From assembly GCA_029246385.1 (NCBI GenBank), contig JAQWNG010000026.1, positions 1-64,000 on the forward strand: a stretch of 64,000 nt of DNA, given 5' to 3'. The notes under the pieces were generated by a model that ran no database searches, was not told the origin of the DNA, and saw only the letters and a program-made list of their open reading frames with translations. Both the position numbers and the translations under genes were made by a program. The DNA is from Halioglobus sp. (GTDB lineage: Bacteria > Pseudomonadota > Gammaproteobacteria > Pseudomonadales > Halieaceae). Below are positions 1-8,814 of this stretch, in pieces. Positions within the stretch are counted from its first letter, which is position 1, and the number at the start of each line of letters is the position of its first letter.

Positions 1-128
1 CGAAAGCCAAGCCTAAAGCGAAAGCCAAGCCTAAAGCGAAAGCCAAGCCTAAAGCGAAAGCCAAGCCTAAAGCGAAAGCCAAGCCTAAAGCGAAGGCCAA
101 GCCTAAAGCGAAAGCCAAGCCTAAAGCG
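1..128 (+). repeat. 18-bp tandem repeat, about seven copies
   Basis: Unit AAAGCCAAGCCTAAAGCG repeats without interruption from about base 3 to 128 and continues off the left edge. It lies in frame inside the coding sequence, so copy-number change would keep the frame and alter only the length of the basic tail. Confidence 0.95.
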
Positions 129-146
129 AAAGGCAAGAAGAGATAG
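1..146 (+). CDS. C-terminal tail of a KAKPKA-repeat basic protein (partial)
   Basis: Only the 3' end is in the window. Reading from base 3, the frame encodes about seven head-to-tail copies of a six-residue unit KAKPKA, then KGKKR and a TAG stop. Each copy is 18 bases and nearly identical at DNA level; one copy carries an AAG for AAA change. Lys/Ala/Pro-rich tails of this kind occur in bacterial histone H1-like and AlgP-type DNA-binding proteins, so nucleic acid binding is the likely role. That is inference from composition, since the N-terminal domain lies outside the window. The near-perfect DNA repeat suggests recent expansion and possible copy-number variation between strains. Confidence 0.75.
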   Translation, partial: KAKPKAKAKPKAKAKPKAKAKPKAKAKPKAKAKPKAKAKPKAKGKKR

Positions 147-166
147 AGGCCAAGAGCCTACAAAAC

Positions 167-198
167 AACCCGCCAAGAGAAATCTTCGCGGGTTTTTT
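167..198 (+). terminator. Rho-independent terminator
   Basis: AACCCGC (167-173) pairs with GCGGGTT (188-194) around a 14-base loop, followed by a run of T. It lies 20 bases after the stop of the repeat protein. Because mobA converges from the right, it separates the two genes. Confidence 0.85.
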
Positions 199-254
199 CG
201 TTATAGGCTATGAAAATCAGGCAGACATCTGCGGGGCCAGGCCGGCGCCTTCAC

Positions 255-827
255 TTACTCTAGCCGGTTATAGTTCCTAAAACTTGATTCGCAGTCTGAA
301 AAATCCACCGTAACGGCGTTTCGAGTTTTATACCAATCTCCCACGGCACGGTAACCTTGATTCAAATAGGGGGTAACAAACGTTAGGCAACTACTGCGCA
401 TTGCAGCGCACAAATATTGTGCTCGCACTCCATCGTGCACATAGCTGATTTCTGTAGAGTGAGTTCTATTCAGCGTAAGTGGAGCGATAAGACGATATAC
501 AAGATCATCTGGCAGATGCGGTGTGTCACAACTGACTACCACGACAAAGTCGGTCAGAATGTAAGGAGCTGCGGCTTCTAGTCCAGCAAGCGGACCTTGA
601 AAATTTCCACGATTGTCGCTGACGGCGTGTCTGGAAAATTTCTTATACCGTGAGACATTGCGATTGCAACTAATTAGCAGTTCTGCAACTTGAGGCTTGA
701 GGCAGTTGCGAACGTGGGCAACGAGTGGCTTTCCATGCCAAGGAATTAGACCTTTGTCTCGGTCTCCTACACGGCGTCCAGCTCCTCCTGCAAGAATCAG
801 GCCGGTGACATTGTTTTTCTGAATCAT
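255..827 (-). CDS. mobA: Molybdenum cofactor guanylyltransferase MobA
   Basis: A 190-residue protein, normal length for MobA. It would transfer GMP from GTP to molybdopterin-Mo to make the guanine dinucleotide cofactor in the cytoplasm. The nucleotide-binding signature LAGGAGRRVGDRDKG is at residues 12-26 and the metal-binding SCDTPHLP at about 99-106. It stands alone, divergent from tsaB, with no other molybdopterin genes nearby. The presence of MobA implies bis-MGD molybdoenzymes elsewhere in the genome. Confidence 0.9.
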   Translation of the reverse strand: MIQKNNVTGLILAGGAGRRVGDRDKGLIPWHGKPLVAHVRNCLKPQVAELLISCNRNVSRYKKFSRHAVSDNRGNFQGPLAGLEAAAPYILTDFVVVVSCDTPHLPDDLVYRLIAPLTLNRTHSTEISYVHDGVRAQYLCAAMRSSCLTFVTPYLNQGYRAVGDWYKTRNAVTVDFSDCESSFRNYNRLE

Positions 828-965
828 AGACTATAAGCGGCTACAGTGTTTCCGACCTAAGGGGTAGTTCTTACCCGAGAGTCAGTATGTGATAATGGGG
901 TCACGATACCGTAACCGCTCGGCTTTGCAATGAGTATAGGCCAGAAGGATTGTATGGGGGGGAGT

Positions 966-1673
966 ATGACCGGAATTTTGGCGATTGAAACCGCGACCGA
1001 CACTTGTTCTATTGCTGTTTCTATTGATGGACAGATTAGAGAGCGTCACGAAGTTGCTCCGCGGCAACACAACGAATTGCTTTTTTCCATGCTGAACGAA
1101 CTTTTGCCTAATGGTACTTTGAGGGAACAGGGTATAGATCTTATCGCTTATGGATGCGGACCGGGCTCGTTTACTGGCTTACGCATAGCAGCCAGCGCGG
1201 TTCAGGGGTTAGCCTACAGCTGTGGTTTGCCAGCGGTCGCTGTCCCCACACTAGCGATTTTGGCGCAAAATGCGTTAGGTCGGAATGAAGTGAGCGCCGC
1301 TGACACGATACTGTGCGCGCTCGATGCTCGGGTTAACGAGGTTTATAGTGCAGTCTATCAGTACGAGCATAAACTTCCTGTGTTGCGTGATGGTCCATGG
1401 GCGTGTTCGCCAGCAGATCTCGCACTCGAGATGCCTGGGTCCTTGACAGTGGTGGGTGACGGTGGTCGCTTTTTGGAACAATTCTCAGAGGCTCTGCGGG
1501 TAACCGTTGTTGCCACGCTTGTTGATATCGTGCCTATGGCAAGGGATATGATTCCTATTGCAGCGGTAAAATTTCAAAATGGTGAGATTCAGTCGCCCGG
1601 GCAGGTTCAGCCGGTCTACGTGCGCGACGAAATATCCTGGAAAAAACTTGCACAGCAAGGAAAGCCAGCATAA
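966..1673 (+). CDS. tsaB: tRNA threonylcarbamoyladenosine biosynthesis protein TsaB
   Basis: A 235-residue member of the ASKHA-fold TsaB family, the partner of TsaD/TsaE in t6A37 formation on ANN-decoding tRNAs. Family landmarks are the N-terminal ILAIETATDTCS and GPGSFTGLR at residues 65-73. I chose the ATG at 966 because a purine-rich GGGGGGAG element lies just upstream and TsaB proteins normally begin a few residues before ILAIDT; an in-frame ATG at 930 would add 12 residues that do not look conserved. Its stop overlaps the uppP start (TAATG). Confidence 0.93.
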   Translation: MTGILAIETATDTCSIAVSIDGQIRERHEVAPRQHNELLFSMLNELLPNGTLREQGIDLIAYGCGPGSFTGLRIAASAVQGLAYSCGLPAVAVPTLAILAQNALGRNEVSAADTILCALDARVNEVYSAVYQYEHKLPVLRDGPWACSPADLALEMPGSLTVVGDGGRFLEQFSEALRVTVVATLVDIVPMARDMIPIAAVKFQNGEIQSPGQVQPVYVRDEISWKKLAQQGKPA

Positions 1674-2473
1674 TGGACACATATCAAGCGTTATTTCTCG
1701 CTCTCGTGCAAGGTTTAACCGAATTTCTACCCGTTTCTAGTTCGGCCCATTTGGTGATTCCTTCTCTCCTATTGGACTGGACTGATCAAGGGTTGGCCTT
1801 TGATGTTGCCGTGCATGTAGGCACTCTTGTGGCGGTGTTACTGTATTACCGAGAGGATCTGCTGCGCATGACCGATCGTTGGCTGCGTTCGCTCGCGGGT
1901 GCCCCTGCTTGCGATGATAGTCGCTTGGTATGGTATCTGGGGCTGGCAACTATTCCAGCGGGGCTGGTTGGACTGCTTGCGGGTGGTTTTATAGAGGCAA
2001 ATCTTCGGACTCTGCCCGTTGTTGCGACGACGACGCTCCTTTTTGGTGTGCTATTGGGAGTAGCTGATCGCAGGGGCACTGCAGCCGCGCTTGGGCGCCC
2101 ACTCGGGTTGACAATGGCTATTCTCATCGGTTGTGCACAGATGTTGGCCTTAGTCCCCGGTGTTTCACGTTCGGGCGTAACAATGACAGCTGCGTTAATG
2201 CTGGGAATGGACCGGCAGTCTTCTGCCCGGTTTTCTTTCCTGCTATCGATACCCATTATTGCTAGTGCGGGTCTGCTAAAGGCCTGGGAGCTTGCTGAGG
2301 ATGACGCCGCAGTTGACTGGGTATCACTGGGGCTGGGAGCGACCGCTTCCGGCCTTGCGGCTTATTGCTGCATCGCCATTTTTTTGCGGTTACTGAACAA
2401 GGTCGGCTTTATGCCTTTTGTATATTACAGAATAGTATTGGCTGCAATATTGTATACATTTTGGTTAGTATAA
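1673..2473 (+). CDS. uppP: Undecaprenyl-diphosphatase UppP (BacA family)
   Basis: A 266-residue polytopic inner-membrane protein that dephosphorylates undecaprenyl pyrophosphate to recycle the lipid carrier for peptidoglycan and other envelope glycans. The two family signatures are present: EFLPVSSSAH (residues 17-26), with the catalytic Glu, and PGVSRSG (160-166), with the active-site Ser/Arg. The start codon overlaps the tsaB stop by one base, so the two are probably translated from one message. Confidence 0.95.
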   Translation: MDTYQALFLALVQGLTEFLPVSSSAHLVIPSLLLDWTDQGLAFDVAVHVGTLVAVLLYYREDLLRMTDRWLRSLAGAPACDDSRLVWYLGLATIPAGLVGLLAGGFIEANLRTLPVVATTTLLFGVLLGVADRRGTAAALGRPLGLTMAILIGCAQMLALVPGVSRSGVTMTAALMLGMDRQSSARFSFLLSIPIIASAGLLKAWELAEDDAAVDWVSLGLGATASGLAAYCCIAIFLRLLNKVGFMPFVYYRIVLAAILYTFWLV

Positions 2474-2514
2474 AGTTTTATTTTTATGGTCGTCACACAG
2501 AGTAGGCATCGACA

Positions 2515-3822
2515 ATGAATCAGCAGGAGTTCAACCGACAGCTATGCCGTTTTTTAGCGGCAGCTACCACGCCATTCCACGCTGTAGCGGAGATGGTGAA
2601 ATGGCTAACGGCAGCAGGATTTGTCCGTTTAGCAGACGATGCCCAATGGGATATTAAGCCGGGTGGTAAATATTTCTTAACGCGAAACGGCAGCTCAATT
2701 GTGGCGTTTTTCCACGGGAAGGAGAATCTGTCGAATGCAGGCATGCGCATGGTTGGTGCCCATACCGATAGTCCTTGTCTGATGGTCAAGCCAACGCCTG
2801 AAATTGTGTCCCAAGGTTTGTTTCAACTTGGCGTGCAGGTTTATGGTGGGGCACTGCTCAATCCTTGGTTTGATCGCGATTTATCACTTGCTGGCAGAGT
2901 CAGTTTCCAGTGTCCTGACGGTCAGTTGCGGGTTGCACTGATTGATTTTCGTGATGCCATCGCAACTGTTCCTAGTCTTGCCATTCATCTTGATCGTGGC
3001 GCCAACACGAAGCGTGACGTGAACCCACAGACGGCCATAGTGCCGGTGCTATCTCGCCTGGCTGAGGGAGAGGTGATCGATTTCCGAGAGCTCCTTTATG
3101 CACAACTGATTTTAGAGCACCCCCAGTGGGCGGGATGCCAAGTATTGGATTATGAATTATCATTTTACGATACCCAAGCCCCGAGACTGATTGGCCTGCG
3201 GCAGGACTTTATCGCTTCGGCGCGCCTAGATAACCTGCTTAGCTGCTTTACCGGCTTGCAGGCCCTGATTGAAAGCGATGGTGCAGAGAGTGCGCTACTG
3301 ATTTGCAATGACCATGAGGAAGTGGGTAGCCTTTCGGCCTCCGGTGCAGGAGGGCCTCTGCTAACATCCGTGCTCAATCGCCTCGCAGGAAACGATGCAA
3401 ATTATTCTGCGCTGACCGAGCGATCAATGATGATTTCTGTGGACAACGCTCATGCAATACATCCCAACTTTACCGACCGGCATGATAAAAATCATGGGCC
3501 ACTTTTGAATGGCGGGCCTGTCATCAAGATCAATGCGAGTCAACGTTATGCCACGAACAGCGAAACGAGTGGCCTATTCAGAATACTGGCGTCGCTTGAA
3601 GACGTTTCTGTGCAGTCTTTTGTCGTGCGCAATGACATGGCATGTGGCAGCACTATTGGGCCAATTACTGCTGGCGCCACTGGTATTCGAACGCTCGATA
3701 TCGGTGTGCCGACTTTGGGTATGCACTCTATTCGTGAATTGGCTGGTGCGGAGGATGGCTGGAGCCTCAGTCGTATCTTACGACGTTACTATACCCATCC
3801 TGGGCGGCTCTCTGCGATCTGA
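2515..3822 (+). CDS. apeB: M18 family aminopeptidase
   Basis: A 435-residue cytosolic metallo-aminopeptidase of the aspartyl aminopeptidase/ApeB family, cleaving N-terminal residues from peptides. Metal and catalytic residues are visible: His83 in GAHTDSP, Asp238 in ARLDN, Glu267/Glu268 in NDHEEVGS, Asp309 in SVDNAHA and His403 in GMHSIRE. Length is typical of the family. It is followed after 9 bases by the QTMAN-like gene on the same strand, so the two are probably cotranscribed. Confidence 0.93.
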   Translation: MNQQEFNRQLCRFLAAATTPFHAVAEMVKWLTAAGFVRLADDAQWDIKPGGKYFLTRNGSSIVAFFHGKENLSNAGMRMVGAHTDSPCLMVKPTPEIVSQGLFQLGVQVYGGALLNPWFDRDLSLAGRVSFQCPDGQLRVALIDFRDAIATVPSLAIHLDRGANTKRDVNPQTAIVPVLSRLAEGEVIDFRELLYAQLILEHPQWAGCQVLDYELSFYDTQAPRLIGLRQDFIASARLDNLLSCFTGLQALIESDGAESALLICNDHEEVGSLSASGAGGPLLTSVLNRLAGNDANYSALTERSMMISVDNAHAIHPNFTDRHDKNHGPLLNGGPVIKINASQRYATNSETSGLFRILASLEDVSVQSFVVRNDMACGSTIGPITAGATGIRTLDIGVPTLGMHSIRELAGAEDGWSLSRILRRYYTHPGRLSAI

Positions 3823-3831
3823 GCGGACGTA

Positions 3832-4965
3832 ATGAACGTGCTTGTTTTGTCTGCATATGCTGCGCAGAGTCATGTGCATTGGCAACAGAGTTTGCAGATA
3901 ATGTTTGCGCAGTGGGATTGGCGCGTGCTGAGTCTTCCTCCAAGACACTTTAGCTGGCGAGTGCGCGGTAATGCGCTATTTTGGTCAATTGCGGAACGAG
4001 GTACGCTGGAGCAGTCATATGACCTTATTATAGCCACGTCAATGGTTGATTTGGCGACGTTACGGGGTCTAGTGCCGAGGCTTACCCGGGTCCCAACTAT
4101 CCTGTATTTTCATGAGAATCAGTTTGAGTATCCGCAGGATCAACAAAAGCACAGTTTGCTAGAAGCCCGAATGACCAGTGTTTATTCGGCACTGGCGGCT
4201 GACCGTATTGTATTTAACTCAGACTATAACCGCGATACGTTTCTGTCAGGCTGCTCTGCTCTGATGAAAAAGCTGCCTGACCGCGTGCCATCGGGTATTG
4301 CGCGGATGCTTCGAGAACGAGCAACGGTACTCCCGGTGCCATTTGAGTCGTATGGTAATCAGCGGGTAGAGGCTTGGTGGCCAGGTGCATCAAGGCGCTT
4401 CATCAAACGGCCTCTGCGTCTGCTGTGGGTTGGACGATTTGAACATGATAAGGGCGGGGAAGGCTTGCTTCGCATCTTGCGTCGACTAGAGAGTGTATCA
4501 CTCGATTACGAACTGGCAATGACGGGGCAACAATTCCGGCGATCTCCGGCGGTATTTAGTAAGATAAGGGCGCTATTTGGCCATCGTCTGGTGCAGTTTG
4601 GTTATGTGGATGGCATCAAAGAGTATCGAGCACTACTTCAGTCTGCTGATGTGGTACTGTCGACGGCTATTCACGAGTTTCAGGGATTGGCCGTAATAGA
4701 AGCGGTTGCACAACAATGTCTCCCGATCGTTCCGGATCGCCTCGCATATCCCGAAATATATCCAGCGAGGTACCGTTACGAATCTTGCCCTGATGATCCT
4801 GAGCGTGAAGCTGACGCCGCGACAAGCCTGATCCGGACAATGGCAGGACAGCAGCTAGTGCGCGGCGCGCATTATCCTGACGTATCTGGCTTTGAACTGG
4901 GTGCAATGGCGCCGAGGTATGAGCAAGTCTTTCGACAAGTCGCCTTCGCTCAGGATAGCCAATAA
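3832..4965 (+). CDS. tRNA-queuosine alpha-mannosyltransferase-like glycosyltransferase (PF12038/DUF3524)
   Basis: A 377-residue GT-B fold protein. The N-terminal half matches the DUF3524/QTMAN_N type, with IIATSMVDLATLRGL and the highly characteristic YFHENQFEYP at residues 92-101. The C-terminal half has GT4-like elements: LLWVGRFEHDKG near 200 and HEFQGLAVIEA near 280, the latter occupying the nucleotide-sugar site. The animal homologue (GTDC1/QTMAN) adds mannose to queuosine in tRNA-Asp, and mannosyl-queuosine formation is the most likely role here by homology. The donor and the tRNA target in this bacterium are not shown by the sequence. Neighbouring tsaB and trpS fit a translation theme. 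Confidence 0.8.
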   Translation: MNVLVLSAYAAQSHVHWQQSLQIMFAQWDWRVLSLPPRHFSWRVRGNALFWSIAERGTLEQSYDLIIATSMVDLATLRGLVPRLTRVPTILYFHENQFEYPQDQQKHSLLEARMTSVYSALAADRIVFNSDYNRDTFLSGCSALMKKLPDRVPSGIARMLRERATVLPVPFESYGNQRVEAWWPGASRRFIKRPLRLLWVGRFEHDKGGEGLLRILRRLESVSLDYELAMTGQQFRRSPAVFSKIRALFGHRLVQFGYVDGIKEYRALLQSADVVLSTAIHEFQGLAVIEAVAQQCLPIVPDRLAYPEIYPARYRYESCPDDPEREADAATSLIRTMAGQQLVRGAHYPDVSGFELGAMAPRYEQVFRQVAFAQDSQ

Positions 4966-5013
4966 GGGTTAAACTCAGTATTATTTAGGCCGTTTTAGAG
5001 GGTATGAAAATTT

Positions 5014-6021
5014 ATGGCCATGCAACGCGTTCTAACAGGCATCACCACGACTGGCACGGTACATTTAGGCAATTATGTCGGCGCAATTCGTCCTGCGATT
5101 CTTGCGTCGCGTGACGATTTGTCCGAGCCATTCTTTTTCCTCGCCGATTATCATGCATTGATCAAATGCAGTGACCCCGCATTGATCCGCCAGTCAAGCA
5201 AGGAAATTGCGGCGACCTGGCTTGCCTTGGGCTTAGACACAGGAAAAGCCGTATTTTATCGTCAGTCGGATATTCCTGAAATAAGCGAGCTGAACTGGAT
5301 ACTCTGCTGCAGTGCGGCCAAGGGGTTGATGAATCGTGCACATGCGTACAAATCATCTATTCAAGCGAATGAAGACGCGGGCGAAGATGCGGACTTAGGC
5401 GTTACTATGGGGTTGTTCAGTTACCCTGTTTTGATGGCTGCTGATATTCTGATGTTTAATGCTGATAAAATTCCGGTGGGACGGGATCAAATTCAACACG
5501 TTGAAATGGCACGTGATATTGCGCAGCGATTCAATCACAATTTTACTGAGGTGTTTAGGCTGCCCGAGGCAGTCGTCAATGAGGATGGAGCTATTTTGCA
5601 AGGGACTGACGGCCGGAAGATGAGTAAGAGTTATAACAATACCATACCGCTGTTTTTGGCAGAGAAGCCGTTGCGAAAGGCGATCAATAAAATTAAAACT
5701 AATCTGTTGGAGCCTGGAGTTCCCAAGGATCCTGATTATTCTACCGTGTTCCAACTTTGGTCAGCATTCGCATCCGCTGAAGAAACGGCGAGAATGCGAG
5801 ACGAGTTTCACGCTGGTATCGCTTGGGGCGAAGCTAAGAAGCAGTTGTTCGAACTTATTAATAATGAGCTCGTGGACGTCAGAGATGAATATACTAGGCT
5901 AATGGATGATCCCGGCTATATAGAGAGTGTGCTGCTGCAGGGCGCAGAGCGTGCAAGGCAGCATAGTGGAGCGATGATTAGCAAAGTGCGTGACGCCGTC
6001 GGGATTGGGGCGATTCGTTAG
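5014..6021 (+). CDS. trpS: Tryptophanyl-tRNA synthetase
   Basis: A 335-residue class I synthetase that charges tRNA-Trp. The HIGH-like element is TGTVHLGN (residues 13-20) and the KMSKS loop is intact at about 202-206. The length is that of the compact bacterial enzyme without extra domains. It starts 48 bases after the QTMAN-like gene on the same strand. A 278-base AT-rich gap follows with no clear terminator. Confidence 0.95.
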   Translation: MAMQRVLTGITTTGTVHLGNYVGAIRPAILASRDDLSEPFFFLADYHALIKCSDPALIRQSSKEIAATWLALGLDTGKAVFYRQSDIPEISELNWILCCSAAKGLMNRAHAYKSSIQANEDAGEDADLGVTMGLFSYPVLMAADILMFNADKIPVGRDQIQHVEMARDIAQRFNHNFTEVFRLPEAVVNEDGAILQGTDGRKMSKSYNNTIPLFLAEKPLRKAINKIKTNLLEPGVPKDPDYSTVFQLWSAFASAEETARMRDEFHAGIAWGEAKKQLFELINNELVDVRDEYTRLMDDPGYIESVLLQGAERARQHSGAMISKVRDAVGIGAIR

Positions 6022-6299
6022 TAGATTGTTGGCGGTTGTGTGTTCATTCGTATTCCGATGCAAAGATGTCTATATTTATGCCCGTTTTTGTTCACATTAG
6101 CAGTCAGACTGTGCCCCAGCCCCTTTTTTTTTAGCGGCTATTATGCCATCGTTGTTTTCTATATGAGTGAGGCGCGTCATCATTGAATGCAACGTCAGTT
6201 TTCAGTGTCGCATAGACAAGAGACGCGGCGCTTTTTCTATCGTCAAAACCGTATTTTTATAATAAGCTATGGGCATGAATATTTGGAGGCATGTGAGCG

Positions 6300-6650
6300 A
6301 TGAGTCGTCCTGTTAAAGACCATGAAATCTTGTCGGCGGTATTCGCCAAAATGGATGCTGTAGCCATGACTGTTGCCTTAGGCGCTTTATGTTCGTTGTT
6401 GCTGTTTTTGGCGACTGCCGTGCTGTTAGTGCAGGCTTCTCCGGACAGTTATTTTGTAGGTGAACACCTGAGAGATTTGTCTGATTACCTTCCAGGTTAT
6501 AGCGTTAGCTGGATGGGGGCTGGAATCGGTGCAGGTTATGGTCTTTTGCTGGGTGGAATAGCGGGTTTTCTTGTTGCGGTATACTGGAATTTGACGCATT
6601 ACTTCGCGCTTGGTGTGATGTTAATTAGTTCCGCAGAATTGGCAGATTGA
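6300..6650 (+). CDS. Small membrane protein with one PGYSVS module
   Basis: A 116-residue protein I do not recognise. It has two hydrophobic segments (about residues 20-45 and 72-95). Just before the second sits YLPGYSVSWMGAGIGAGYG (PGYSVS at 65-70), a tight turn followed by Gly-spaced residues that would suit helix packing. The same arrangement occurs twice in the next gene, so this one is the single-module form. A GGAGG lies upstream of the ATG. It is first in a run of same-strand genes leading to a mutase-like flavoprotein and a glycosyltransferase; function unknown. Confidence 0.75.
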   Translation: MSRPVKDHEILSAVFAKMDAVAMTVALGALCSLLLFLATAVLLVQASPDSYFVGEHLRDLSDYLPGYSVSWMGAGIGAGYGLLLGGIAGFLVAVYWNLTHYFALGVMLISSAELAD

Positions 6651-6680
6651 CGCAGTAATTGAAGTGGGGAAGACTAAGAC

Positions 6681-7322
6681 ATGAAAGCCATGAATCGTGA
6701 CGCCGATCACGTAAACTTCAAACTACTCGAAGCAGCGATCCGGTTTAACGCGCGTATACTGGGTCTCACTGCGGGGACTTTGGCTGCAGCGGTTATTTAT
6801 ATTGCTACGCAAGCCTCTATTGTAAAGTGGGGTGGTGACTCCGGTGGTTACTTGGAGTTACTTGCAATTTTCTTCCCCGGATATTCTGTATCTAGCACGG
6901 GAGCTTGGGTGGGTGCGTTCTGGGCTTTTATATATTGCGGCACCGGTAGCTGGTTAAGTTACAGGGTCTACGGAAAAGTATTGGGTGCACGGATATCGGG
7001 ATTATTGCTGAGTCCTGGCTCGACTATGAATCCGGTGCTCAAACCGTCGACCCTGAGACTGCATGGTGTTAGCCTCGGGATCGCTATAGGCGCTATTGCC
7101 GGTCTAGGCTTGTTCGCTTCGACAGCATGGCTAGTGATACGTGGCACGGCAGGGGAGAGTGTTCACGCAGCGCTCTTTTCGAATTATATACCTGGTTACA
7201 GCGTAAGTATTTTCGGTGGATTGTGGGGCGCAATTGAATTATTCGGCCTAGTTTTCCTGTCATGCTTGTTGCTTGCTACGGTATACAACAGGTTAGTTGA
7301 AATGCGGCATAAGACGCCTTAA
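6681..7322 (+). CDS. Membrane protein with two PGYSVS modules
   Basis: A 213-residue protein with four predicted membrane segments in two repeats. Each repeat is a helix, an extramembrane loop, the motif PGYSVS (residues 66-71 and 171-176), then a Gly-rich helix (STGAWVGAFW and IFGGLWGAIE). It looks like an internal duplication of the unit in the preceding 116-residue protein, 30 bases upstream. It contains no enzyme motif that I recognise. It ends 4 bases before the flavoprotein ATG, which suggests coupled expression. Function unknown. Confidence 0.75.
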   Translation: MKAMNRDADHVNFKLLEAAIRFNARILGLTAGTLAAAVIYIATQASIVKWGGDSGGYLELLAIFFPGYSVSSTGAWVGAFWAFIYCGTGSWLSYRVYGKVLGARISGLLLSPGSTMNPVLKPSTLRLHGVSLGIAIGAIAGLGLFASTAWLVIRGTAGESVHAALFSNYIPGYSVSIFGGLWGAIELFGLVFLSCLLLATVYNRLVEMRHKTP

Positions 7323-7326
7323 CGGC

Positions 7327-8814
7327 ATGGTAGATATGAATACGAATGAACACGTTGTTATTCTCGGTGCTGGTCCTGCAGGGCTCGCCACTGGGCACGA
7401 GTTAAGCGATAGCGGCGTTAAGGTGTCGGTGTTAGATAGAAATGATTTTGTTGGCGGACTGTGCAATACGAACGAGTACAAAGGGTATAAATTCGATCTA
7501 GGAGGTCATCGGTGGTTTAGTAAGAACGAGGATTTGAATAATTGGTTTCGAAGATTGATGGGCGATGAGGTCGTCTGGGTGAACCGTATCAGCCGCATAT
7601 ACTATGACGGCGGCTATTATTTGTATCCTATTAGTATTCTAAACGTCATCAAAAACGCGGGTATTCTGACTATTATGCATGCAGGGATAACTTATCTATG
7701 GTCCGCATTGCAATACTCTATTTTCGACAAGTCGATTAATAACATGAGAGACGCCTATGTAGCGCAGTTTGGCGGAAAGTTATACGACATGTTTTTTCGT
7801 CGTTACAGTGAAAAGGTCTGGGGGCTCCCCTGTGAGAAACTGTCTTCAGATTGGGTATCTCAGCGCAGCGCCGGTTTGTCGATCTGGACTGTAATTCAAG
7901 AATCGTTGATGAAGACTAAGTCTGACAATGAGAGCTTGATAGAGGAATTCATGTACCCGCGTGATGGTTACGTTCGTATCCCTCAGCGAATGGCAGAAGA
8001 TATTGTCACCAAGGGCGGCCCTGATTCTGTTGTACTTGGGTCAACTGTAACGGGAATAAAGTATATTGGGCCAAATGATTTTGAGATAGTCTACCGTAAG
8101 CAAGACGGTGAGGAGTATTCGATAAAGGCCACTACGGTCGTGTCAACCATCCCTTTGGGTTTACTTCCAAGGATTATGGAACCGGCATGCGATCAAAAGG
8201 TGATTGATGCCGCTAAAGGGCTTAGTTTTCGTGCATTGATTACGGTCAATGTTATTCTCAAAAAGAAAAGAGTCTCTATTGATACTTGGCTCTATGTTCA
8301 AGATGAAGACATTCTTTTTGGGCGTCTGCATGAACCTAAGAACTGGAGTCCTGCAATGATTCCTGACCAATCGACGACCTCTTTAGTGTTGGAATGTTTT
8401 TGCACTAAGGATGATCATATCTGGAATATGACAGATGAAGAGGTTGGGCAACAGTGTATTGAGGATCTGGAGAAAAAGCTAAAATTTATTGATAGTTCAG
8501 AAGTGATCGACTTTTCCTGCGTCCGGACTCTTCAGGCCTACCCCGTCTATGACCTTGAATATGCTGGAAAAATTGCCCTTATTAATGATTTTCTGGGGCA
8601 ATTTGAAGGTTTGCACATCGTTGGACGAGGGGGAACGCATCGCTACAATAACGCCGATCATTCAATTGAGATGGGGCTGCTGCTAGGTCGCAAAATCTTG
8701 GGCTATGACGTTGATCACATGGATGTCAATACGGAGCCTGAATATCAGGAGATCAAACGTTCGAATGACTCTAAGCGCGATGCTTACAAGTTAGAGGGTG
8801 AACGTGAAAAGTAA
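7327..8814 (+). CDS. UDP-galactopyranose mutase-like FAD/NAD(P)-binding protein
   Basis: About 495 residues with an N-terminal dinucleotide-binding fold (VVILGAGPAGLATG), followed by VGGLCNT and GGHRWFS, the pattern seen in flavoproteins related to UDP-galactopyranose mutase and protoporphyrinogen oxidase. The C-terminal FAD contact is GRGGTHRYNNADHS. The actual reaction is uncertain: sugar-nucleotide ring contraction or a lipid/sugar oxidation are both possible. I start at the ATG at 7327, just after the upstream stop; 7336 is an alternative. Neighbouring a family 2 glycosyltransferase supports a glycan or glycolipid role. Confidence 0.75.
   Translation: MVDMNTNEHVVILGAGPAGLATGHELSDSGVKVSVLDRNDFVGGLCNTNEYKGYKFDLGGHRWFSKNEDLNNWFRRLMGDEVVWVNRISRIYYDGGYYLYPISILNVIKNAGILTIMHAGITYLWSALQYSIFDKSINNMRDAYVAQFGGKLYDMFFRRYSEKVWGLPCEKLSSDWVSQRSAGLSIWTVIQESLMKTKSDNESLIEEFMYPRDGYVRIPQRMAEDIVTKGGPDSVVLGSTVTGIKYIGPNDFEIVYRKQDGEEYSIKATTVVSTIPLGLLPRIMEPACDQKVIDAAKGLSFRALITVNVILKKKRVSIDTWLYVQDEDILFGRLHEPKNWSPAMIPDQSTTSLVLECFCTKDDHIWNMTDEEVGQQCIEDLEKKLKFIDSSEVIDFSCVRTLQAYPVYDLEYAGKIALINDFLGQFEGLHIVGRGGTHRYNNADHSIEMGLLLGRKILGYDVDHMDVNTEPEYQEIKRSNDSKRDAYKLEGEREK

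Noticed and set aside
1-128. Short regular repeats that could be read as a CRISPR array
   Set aside because: There are no spacers: the 18-base units are directly adjacent, in frame and coding.
1846-2256. A 136-codon minus-strand frame inside uppP
   Set aside because: Antisense shadow of a GC-rich gene with intact catalytic motifs.
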